Both the position numbers and the translations under genes were made by a program. A stretch of 12,964 nucleotides of DNA. Origin: Acidimicrobiaceae bacterium. Its GTDB lineage: Bacteria; Actinomycetota; Acidimicrobiia; Acidimicrobiales; Bog-793. The stretch's first letter is position 1. Each line of letters opens with the position of its first letter. The notes under the pieces are model-generated. The model saw only the letters and a list, made by a program, of their open reading frames with translations, did not search any database and was not told the origin of the DNA. Positions 1 through 5,728 of this stretch are shown here, in pieces. The stretch covers positions 1 through 12,964 of the forward strand of contig DAHUZG010000015.1 of NCBI GenBank assembly GCA_027306715.1, read 5' to 3'.

Positions 1-3
1 CAT
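1..3 (-). CDS. Start codon of the next importer gene, probably livF ATPase (body outside window)
   Basis: Only an ATG (plus-strand CAT) is visible at the extreme left edge. The upstream LivM-LivG reading frame reaches its last visible bases TG exactly here, so one unseen A would give an ATGA overlap. The same arrangement is seen between livH and livMG at 1991-1994. In this transporter family the gene after livG is normally livF, the second ATPase, so livF is the expected identity. This is inference from gene order; no LivF residue can be read. No strong Shine-Dalgarno is visible, which fits translational coupling. Confidence 0.4.
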
Positions 4-1994
4 GCCGGGCGCACCGCCCCGGCCGGAGGCTCCACGCCGGCCTGCCGGTCGGTCCCGTGGCGCCGACCGAGGTAGCTCTGCACGACCTCGGGGTGCTGGC
101 GCAGCTCGGCCGGGGTGCCGGTGGCGACGAGGCGCCCGAGATCGAGGACGTGCACGGTGTCGGCGACCGTCGAGACGAAGCCGAAGTTGTGCTCGACGAG
201 GACCACCGAACCCCCCGTCTGGCGGAACCTGCTGAGGATCTCGGCGAGCCGCCGCAGCTCGACCTCGCTGAGCCCCGAGGCGGGCTCGTCGAGGAGCATG
301 ACATCGGGCCGCGCCGCGAGCGCCCGGGCGACCTCGACGAGGCGCCGAGTTCCGAGCGGGAGCGACGACGCCTCCACCGCTGCGAGCTCGGCGATCCCGA
401 CCGCCCCGAGCGCCTCACGCGCCGCCGCCTCGTCCCTCCTGCTCGTCCGCCTGTAGCGTGGGAACCGCAGCATCGTCGCCAGCACGCCGACGTAGTCGAG
501 GCGGTAGCGGGCGGTCATCACGACCTCGAGCGTGGTCAGCTCGACCGGGATGCTCGGGGTCTGGAAGGTGCGGGCCACGCCGTTGCGTAGCGAGCGACGT
601 GCCTGGCGCGGGCTGAGGACGGTGCCGCCGAGCACGATCCGGCCGTCGCTCGGAGGGTAGACCCCGGCGACGAGGTTGAGAAGCGTCGTCTTGCCGGACC
701 CGTTCGGGCCGATGACGCCTGTCACCTGCCCCGGAGGCGCTTCGAGAGTCACCCCGTCGAGCGCCCGCACTCCGCCGAAGGTCTTGCTCAGCTCCTCGAC
801 TCGAAGTGAGCGACGTCTTGCCCCGTCGGGCCGGACCTCGGCCGGGGCGCCGCTGGCGGACCCCTTTTGGTCTGGGGGAAGCGGCGCCGGGCCGGCGGCT
901 GGCAGGCCAGCTGCCGTCAGGCTGGCGCCCCGGATCCGGGCGACGAGCGGCTCCAGCCCCCGGCGGGTGAGGGTTCCGAGCCCGAGCGGCAGGAGCACGC
1001 CGGCGGCGACGAGCAGGACGCCGTAGGCGACGAGCGAGTACTGCTGGAATCCCGTCGACACAAAGGGGCCGATCTCGACTATCGCCGCCCCGAAGAGCGC
1101 CCCGTAGATGCTGCGCGTGCCGCCGATCACGGATGCCGCGATGATGGCGATGGCGGTGTCGAAGCCAAAGTTCGTCGGGCTCACATAGCTGAACAGGTAC
1201 GCGAAGAGTGCTCCCGCCACGCCGCCCGTGGCCGAGCCGATGACATAGGCGCGCACCTTCAGCCAGTAGACGCTGATGCCGAGCGACTGCGCGAGCACGG
1301 GGCTCTCGCGCAGCACGCGGAAGGCGCGCCCGTGGCGGGAGATGACGAGGTTGCGCACGAGCAGGATGACGAGCGCCGATACGAGCACAGCGGCGGCGAA
1401 GTACTGGCCGGCGTCGAGCTGCGCACCGAGCAGCTTCGGCTGGGGGACGCCCGCCAGACCTGACGTGCCGCCGGTCTGGTTCTGCAGCAGGTTGATCAGG
1501 TCCGGTAGCACGAGGATGACGAAGAAAGAGACCATCGCCATCGCCCAGCCGCTCAGCCGCAGCGCCGGGAGGCCGATCACGGCTCCGGCGGCGCCCGCCG
1601 CCACGGCGCTGATGGCACAGGTGGCGAGCACGTCGTTCGTCCCGTGGATGGCGAGGTACCCGCCGAGGTAGGCGCCCACGGCGAACAGGGCGGGCTGGCT
1701 GAACGACAGCTCTCCGGCGTAGCCGAAGGTGAGGTTGAGCCCGACGACGAGGACGGCGTAGAGGATCACCTGCAGGGCAAGCTGCTGGTCGAACAGGTTC
1801 ATCCCGAGCCACGGCAGGCCGGCGAGCACGCCGGCGAGCACAACGAAGCCGGCCGGTGCCTCGAACAGCCTCGCCACCAGGCTTCGAACCTGATGCCGAG
1901 CGCCCGCAGCGGCCCGGCGCCCCGCGTCGTCCGGCGGCCCGAGCCCGGAACCCGATCCTCCCGCCGGCTGCGGGGCTGGGGCGTGGGCGGTCAT
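1..1994 (-). CDS. Fused branched-chain amino acid-type ABC transporter permease/ATP-binding protein (LivM-LivG)
   Basis: One open frame of about 664 codons joins a LivM-type inner-membrane permease to a LivG-type ATPase. Residues 1-45 are a Pro/Ala/Gly-rich cytoplasmic tail. Residues about 48-335 hold the hydrophobic permease segments, with the family motif GYAGELSFSQ at 91-100 and the ATPase-coupling loop at about 221-253 (HGRAFRVLRESPVLAQSLG). A Pro/Ala-rich linker covers about 355-395. The ABC domain starts near L397, with Walker A GPNGSGKT (429-436), Q-loop Q478, a divergent signature LPLGT (545-549), Walker B MLLDEP (566-571, D569/E570) and H-loop H602. All catalytic elements are present. 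The ATG at 1994 overlaps the livH stop (ATGA). The stop codon is cut by the window edge, probably a TGA overlapping the next ATG. Family and fusion are clear; the transported substrate is not. Confidence 0.93.
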   Translation of the reverse strand, partial: MTAHAPAPQPAGGSGSGLGPPDDAGRRAAAGARHQVRSLVARLFEAPAGFVVLAGVLAGLPWLGMNLFDQQLALQVILYAVLVVGLNLTFGYAGELSFSQPALFAVGAYLGGYLAIHGTNDVLATCAISAVAAGAAGAVIGLPALRLSGWAMAMVSFFVILVLPDLINLLQNQTGGTSGLAGVPQPKLLGAQLDAGQYFAAAVLVSALVILLVRNLVISRHGRAFRVLRESPVLAQSLGISVYWLKVRAYVIGSATGGVAGALFAYLFSYVSPTNFGFDTAIAIIAASVIGGTRSIYGALFGAAIVEIGPFVSTGFQQYSLVAYGVLLVAAGVLLPLGLGTLTRRGLEPLVARIRGASLTAAGLPAAGPAPLPPDQKGSASGAPAEVRPDGARRRSLRVEELSKTFGGVRALDGVTLEAPPGQVTGVIGPNGSGKTTLLNLVAGVYPPSDGRIVLGGTVLSPRQARRSLRNGVARTFQTPSIPVELTTLEVVMTARYRLDYVGVLATMLRFPRYRRTSRRDEAAAREALGAVGIAELAAVEASSLPLGTRRLVEVARALAARPDVMLLDEPASGLSEVELRRLAEILSRFRQTGGSVVLVEHNFGFVSTVADTVHVLDLGRLVATGTPAELRQHPEVVQSYLGRRHGTDRQAGVEPPAGAVRPA

Positions 1995-2857
1995 ACCGAC
2001 CGCACGCTCGGCCGTGCCAGCAGTCCGGCCGGCCGGACGGAGAGGACGAGCAGCAGCACGGCGAGGAGGATGAGGTCGCTCTCGTTGGCGCCGAGGTAGT
2101 ACTCCGAGAAGGCCTGGATCACGCCCGCCCCGAGGCCGCCGACGAGGGCGCCCCCGTAGCTGCCGAATCCGCCGATGGCGAGCGCGACGAAGGCGAACGC
2201 CACGAGCGAGTCGCCGAGGTTGTAGACCGCGAACGTGTCCGGGCCGATCAGCGGCCCGAAGAGCGCACCGAGCCCGCCGGCGACCGCCACAGCGAGGAAG
2301 GTGAAGCGCCGGACGTTGACGCCCCGCAGCATCGCCGCTTGGCGGTCCTCGGAGGCGGCCAGACAGGCGATCCCCGTCAAGGTGTAGCGACTCCAACAGA
2401 GCAGCACGGCGGTGAGGAGAGCCGCCGCTGCGACGAGAGCGACCTGGTCGGGCAGGACGCGCCCGCCGAGCAGCGCAAAGGAGCTGCTCGGGCCGAGGAA
2501 CGGCACGCTGAGCGGCTGCGATCCCCACACCAGCTCGGCGAGCCCGTCAAGTGCGATGGCTACGCCGATCGTCGTGACGAGCTCGCCGTGCGCGCCCCGG
2601 CCGGCGATCGGGCGCATTGCGAGCCGCTCCTCGACGGCCCCGACACACAGGCCGGCGGCAGCCCCGAGCACGAACGCGAGCCCGATCGGCCAGTGCAGCT
2701 GCGACGTCGTGGCGTAGGCGACGAAGGTGCCGACCATGACGAGCTGGGCTTGCGCGAAGTTGAAGACTCCGGCCGTGACGAAGACGAGGTTGTAGCCGAG
2801 CGCCGTGAGCACGTACACCGCTCCGGTGGCGAGCCCAGACCACAGCGTCGTCACCAT
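1991..2857 (-). CDS. Branched-chain amino acid-type ABC transporter permease (LivH family)
   Basis: A 288-residue inner-membrane permease that would pair with the LivM half of the next protein to form the translocation pore. The N-terminus shows the LivH pattern: a hydrophobic helix at about 8-27, then VFNFAQAQLVMVGTF at 31-45. Further hydrophobic segments lie near 57-75, 93-110, 137-155, 186-210, 217-248 and 260-278. The cytoplasmic coupling loop that contacts the ATPase is about 158-185 (YTLTGIACLAASEDRQAAM). Length is normal for the family. The start is the ATG at 2857; no other in-frame start lies between it and livK, though codon 2 is GTG. The only SD-like run (AGGTGGGG) is about 17 nt away, so initiation may be weak or coupled. 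It follows livK by 60 bp and overlaps livMG by ATGA. Confidence 0.93.
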   Translation of the reverse strand: MVTTLWSGLATGAVYVLTALGYNLVFVTAGVFNFAQAQLVMVGTFVAYATTSQLHWPIGLAFVLGAAAGLCVGAVEERLAMRPIAGRGAHGELVTTIGVAIALDGLAELVWGSQPLSVPFLGPSSSFALLGGRVLPDQVALVAAAALLTAVLLCWSRYTLTGIACLAASEDRQAAMLRGVNVRRFTFLAVAVAGGLGALFGPLIGPDTFAVYNLGDSLVAFAFVALAIGGFGSYGGALVGGLGAGVIQAFSEYYLGANESDLILLAVLLLVLSVRPAGLLARPSVRSV

Positions 2858-2917
2858 CGCGTCAGCGCCACGACCCCACCTGTGCCCCGCCGCCCCGCCC
2901 CGCGCACGGAGGTCCGG

Positions 2918-4207
2918 CTACGGCTTCTTCCCTCGCGGGACGAGGTAAAGGCCGCCCTCGGGGGGCGCCATCGGGACGATCGCCAACGGCACCGCCAGGG
3001 CGTGGTCGTTCGAGGAGTAGTGCTCGTACGGGGCCAGCACGTACGGGGGGCTCGTCACCTTGTGGAGGTTCTCGAGCGCCCTCGCCATCGCCGGGCCGGC
3101 GATCGACTTCGCTTGGATGGCGGCCAGGTCGGAGAGCATCATCACGTCCCAGCCCGCGGCGTACTCGAAGAGCGGGACGTCGATCTTCCCGTAGCGCTGG
3201 ATGCGGGAGTAGAAGGTCTTGAAGGCGGCGCTCGGGTGAGAGGTGTACACGTCGCTCGCCTGGACCAGCCACTTGACGCCGCTCAGGTCGCTGGCGGGAA
3301 CGCCGGTCGGGTCGAAGGTCCCCGACGTCAGGGCGTCGCCGATGACCGGCACGTTCCACCCGAGCGTGGCACGGGCCTGAAGGGCGAGGCCGACCGGCTG
3401 GCCGAGGCCGTCGAGCACGACTGCTTGCACGCCGTCGGACTGGAGGCGCTGCATCTGCGGCGTGACGTTGAGAGCCGTCGGCTCGTAGTTCTCGGCGTCG
3501 ACGGTGATGCCGGCGTTGGTCAGCGACTTCGACTCTGCGGCGAACTCCTCGGTGCCGATGATGAAGTTCTCATAGAGGAAGCCGACCTTCTTGATGTGCT
3601 TGGACTCGAGGAACTTCGCCTCGGCGCGGCCCTGCGCCTCGAGAGGACCGGTCACGTTGAAGAAGTACGGGTTGACGCTCGGGTTGACGACGGTGGGCGC
3701 CGACACCACGCCGTTGGCGAGGATCTTGTCCCTGGTCAAGGTCGAGGCGAGGGCGAGTCCCTCGGTGCTCGTCGACCCCGGCCAGACAAGGTTGGGCGTG
3801 CCGCTCGAGAGGTAGCCGCTGAGCTCGGTCACCGCCAGCGTCGACTCGGCCTGATCGTTCTCGGCTCGGAAGACGATGTGGTGGCCGACGATGCCGCCGT
3901 GTGCGTTGAGGTAGTCGACCCCCGCCTGCATGCCGTGCTCGGCGGCGGTGGCATCGGCTGCGTCGGGCCCCGTGAGGCCGCCGAGCATGAGGACGCGGAA
4001 GGGCTTCGTGCTGCGGTGGGCGAGGTCACGCGCAGGTCGCGCCCGGGCGCCGCTCGAGGCGCCGGCGCCTGTCGCCGCGGCGCCGGTCACGCCGGCTATG
4101 GCGAGCGATCCGAGCGCCGCGGCGAGTGCCGCCTGTGGAACAAAGCGGTTCCTGCCGTGCCGCTGCGGTCGCCTGGCTGCTTGCCTGCTCTCGATGTGCT
4201 GGCGCAT
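2918..4207 (-). CDS. ABC transporter substrate-binding protein (LivK-like, periplasmic-binding-protein type 1 fold)
   Basis: A 429-residue extracytoplasmic receptor that would capture the ligand and deliver it to the LivH/LivM pore. The N-terminus is a long basic segment (many Arg, residues 2-21) and a hydrophobic core at about 23-45, followed by Ala/Gly/Ser-rich sequence with plausible signal-peptidase I sites near 48-57. The ligand-binding fold starts near 69 (PFRVLMLGGLTGP), with features of the Leu/Ile/Val-binding family: AGVDYLNAHGGI, the PGSTSTEG segment and the KKVGFLYEN strand. The protein has no cysteine at all, so it cannot carry a lipoprotein lipobox, unusual for a Gram-positive-type importer. 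The ATG at 4207 is preceded by AAGGGGGGG at good spacing. First gene of its operon; divergent from the amidohydrolase. Ligand unknown. Confidence 0.92.
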   Translation of the reverse strand: MRQHIESRQAARRPQRHGRNRFVPQAALAAALGSLAIAGVTGAAATGAGASSGARARPARDLAHRSTKPFRVLMLGGLTGPDAADATAAEHGMQAGVDYLNAHGGIVGHHIVFRAENDQAESTLAVTELSGYLSSGTPNLVWPGSTSTEGLALASTLTRDKILANGVVSAPTVVNPSVNPYFFNVTGPLEAQGRAEAKFLESKHIKKVGFLYENFIIGTEEFAAESKSLTNAGITVDAENYEPTALNVTPQMQRLQSDGVQAVVLDGLGQPVGLALQARATLGWNVPVIGDALTSGTFDPTGVPASDLSGVKWLVQASDVYTSHPSAAFKTFYSRIQRYGKIDVPLFEYAAGWDVMMLSDLAAIQAKSIAGPAMARALENLHKVTSPPYVLAPYEHYSSNDHALAVPLAIVPMAPPEGGLYLVPRGKKP

Positions 4208-4261
4208 CGTCGCCCCCCCTTGCCCTCCTGGATCGGGCTGTAGCTCTTTCCCCCTGCATCC

Positions 4262-4300
4262 TGCCCCGGGATCCTGCCCCGGGCTCGTGCCCCGGGCTCG
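4262..4300. repeat. 13-bp direct repeat, three copies, in the divergent promoter region
   Basis: Copies start at 4262, 4275 and 4288. Each begins TGCCCCGGG and is followed by ATCC, CTCG and CTCG. The spacing is exactly 13 bp and each copy holds the palindrome CCCGGG. The array lies between the livK start and the start region of the amidohydrolase. It could be a cluster of regulator sites (iteron-like operators) or simple GC-rich slippage sequence. No regulator gene is present in the window to link it to. Confidence 0.75.
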
Positions 4301-4309
4301 ATCGTGCCC

Positions 4310-4339
4310 TTACATCGTGGTCACTCTGGTAGGTACGCT
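4310..4339 (+). promoter_or_regulatory. Weak candidate promoter for the amidohydrolase
   Basis: A TTACAT hexamer (4310-4315) is followed 18 bp later by TACGCT (4334-4339), which fits the loose actinobacterial -10 pattern TANNNT. A start about seven bases downstream would fall at the GTG at 4345. Transcription from here would therefore be leaderless for that GTG, or give a leader of about 75 nt for the GTG at 4420. The -35 match is poor, so this is only a candidate. Confidence 0.2.
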
Positions 4340-4403
4340 AAGCAGTGGCGGACGAGGTGTCAACGGGGCGGGAACCGGCCGTCAGGATCCGGGCGGCAGG
4401 AAC

Positions 4404-4411
4404 GAGGGGGG
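4404..4411 (+). promoter_or_regulatory. Ribosome-binding site that favours the GTG start at 4420
   Basis: GAGGGGGG ends 8 nt before the GTG at 4420. The earlier in-frame GTGs (4345, 4357) have no comparable purine run. With the 4420 start, the metal-binding HxH falls at residues 9 and 11, the usual place in this family. Confidence 0.55.
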
Positions 4412-4419
4412 CGATCGCC

Positions 4420-5436
4420 GTGCGCTCTTCGACGGTCGACATCCATACCCACATGGTCGACGCCGGCTGGCTCGAGCTCGTCAGCCGGCGCGGGGCTCCG
4501 GAGCTGGTGCTCACCGAGGGCCCGAGCGGGCCGCTCATCCTCGGCGCCGACGGCGAGGCGTCGTTGCGCACCAATCCGCGGATGCTCGACTACGAGGCAC
4601 GGATCGCGGCGATGGACGAGTACGGGATCGACGTCGCTGTCGTCTCGCTCACCAGCCCCAACGTGTATTTCGGTGACGGCGCTACGAGCGCGCTGGCGGC
4701 ACGGCTGATCAACGACGCCATGGCGGCGGCTCAGGCCGCTCATCCCGATCGCATCCGATTCCTCGCCTCGTTGCCGTTCGAGCATCCCGACCTGGCGCTG
4801 GCCGAGCTCGAGCGTGCCGCCGGGATCGGAGCCGCCGGCCTCATCGTGCTCTGCAACGTGCGTGGTCGGGATCTCACCGACGACCTGTTCGCCCCGGTGT
4901 GGCGCGGGATCGAGGTTAGCCGCCTCCCGGTGCTGCTTCACCCGACCGACCCCCCCGGCTCCAGGTCGATGGGCCTCAGCGCCGTGCGCGCCTCGATCGG
5001 GTTCCCGATCGACACCACGCTCGCGGTCGCCAAGCTCGTCGTGAGCGGCTTTTTCGACACCTTCCCGGGCCTCGAGCTCATCGTCGCCCACGCCGGCGGC
5101 GCCCTGCCCTACCTCGCAGGCCGGCTGGACCTGTTCGAGCTCGAGCGAGCAACGGGGGAGCGCCGCATCGTGGCGCCGCCGAGCGAGTACCTCCGGCGCC
5201 TGCGCTATGACGCCGTCACCTACCAGCACGACGCACTGGCGATGCTCGTCGATCTCGTCGGCGAGGAGCGGGTGCTGTTCGGCACCGACTGGCCCCACCC
5301 GACCGACGTGCCCCGGCTGCTGGCCCAGGTCGACGCCCTCGGACCAGGTGCCAGCGAGCGCGTGCGCGGCGCCAACGCGGCCGAGCTGCTCAGCGTCGGC
5401 GGTCGGGCGGCCGGGGCCGGCCGCGCCCGCCGATGA
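4420..5436 (+). CDS. Amidohydrolase family 2 protein (ACMSD-like metal-dependent decarboxylase/hydrolase)
   Basis: Predicted cytosolic TIM-barrel metalloenzyme of about 338 residues, typical for the aminocarboxymuconate-semialdehyde decarboxylase group. Members decarboxylate aromatic or unsaturated acids (ACMSD, gamma-resorcylate decarboxylase) or hydrolyse related rings. Visible metal and catalytic residues are H9 and H11 (VDIHTH), H174 (VLLHPTDPPG), H224 (IVAHAGGALPYLAGR) and D290 (VLFGTDWPHP). H9/H11 match the numbering reported for Pseudomonas ACMSD. I chose GTG 4420 because of its Shine-Dalgarno and this numbering; GTG 4345 would add 25 low-complexity residues. It is divergent from livK and heads the plus-strand catabolic set, with a gap of about 290 bp before hyuB1. 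Family is clear; the substrate, and decarboxylation versus hydrolysis, are not. Confidence 0.88.
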   Translation: MRSSTVDIHTHMVDAGWLELVSRRGAPELVLTEGPSGPLILGADGEASLRTNPRMLDYEARIAAMDEYGIDVAVVSLTSPNVYFGDGATSALAARLINDAMAAAQAAHPDRIRFLASLPFEHPDLALAELERAAGIGAAGLIVLCNVRGRDLTDDLFAPVWRGIEVSRLPVLLHPTDPPGSRSMGLSAVRASIGFPIDTTLAVAKLVVSGFFDTFPGLELIVAHAGGALPYLAGRLDLFELERATGERRIVAPPSEYLRRLRYDAVTYQHDALAMLVDLVGEERVLFGTDWPHPTDVPRLLAQVDALGPGASERVRGANAAELLSVGGRAAGAGRARR

Positions 5437-5528
5437 CAGCCGTCTCGCGCGGCCAGCGCTCGGCTGGGGCCGGGTGTGCCGCATGTGAAGCCAGGTGCTC
5501 ACTGCGGACGTAGTGACTGGCCTTCTCT

Positions 5529-5546
5529 GCCCGCCTCCTGGCGGGC
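5529..5546 (+). other. Perfect 7-bp hairpin followed by a possible -10 box
   Basis: GCCCGCC (5529-5535), loop TCCT and GGCGGGC (5540-5546) form a perfect GC stem 93 bp after the amidohydrolase stop. There is no T-tract, so it is not a classical terminator. It is directly followed by TACACT (5547-5552), a good TANNNT -10 candidate without a convincing -35. It may be a terminator of the amidohydrolase, an operator over a hyuB1 promoter, or chance in GC-rich DNA. Confidence 0.4.
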
Positions 5547-5630
5547 TACACTCCCGCTCCGGTGAAGGCCGGATCTCGCCCACGGCCGCGCCTGCCGGGG
5601 GTGGCAGTGGTCGAACCGTTGTCTCGGGCG

Positions 5631-5690
5631 GGTGCTCGGTCGGCGGGCGCTCGGTCGGCCGGTGCTCGGTCGGCCGCCGCTCGGTCGGCC
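5631..5690 (+). repeat. 15-bp tandem repeat, four copies, just before hyuB1
   Basis: Copies at 5631, 5646, 5661 and 5676 follow the consensus GGYGCTCGGTCGGCC with one to three differences. The stretch 5437-5728 otherwise holds only the hairpin at 5529 and no supported gene. If hyuB1 were started at GTG 5495, the array would be translated as an arginine/glycine-rich SVGRR-type segment that has no counterpart in HyuB2. That argues that it is untranslated leader. Confidence 0.8.
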
Positions 5691-5728
5691 GGCGCCCCCG
5701 CCGCGAGCCGGTCCCGGTCACTACGCCA

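Noticed and set aside
415..1812. 465-codon minus-strand frame
   Set aside because: Arg/Pro-rich composition with no motif; it is an alternative frame of the LivM-LivG gene, whose own frame holds the permease motif and all ABC motifs.
1856..4243. 795-codon plus-strand frame
   Set aside because: Antisense to livH and livK; composition is Asp/Glu/Arg/Gly-rich with no domain, typical of a shadow in GC-rich DNA.
4345..4419. 25-codon N-terminal extension of the amidohydrolase from GTG 4345
   Set aside because: No Shine-Dalgarno and unusual for the family; kept only as an alternative if the candidate leaderless promoter is real.
5631..5690. CRISPR array
   Set aside because: Units are contiguous 15-bp tandem copies with no spacers; the same holds for the 13-, 18- and 7-bp repeats.
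5495..5728. 78-codon N-terminal extension of HyuB1
   Set aside because: Arg/Gly-rich, encoded by tandem repeats, and without counterpart in HyuB2; comparison supports GTG 5729.
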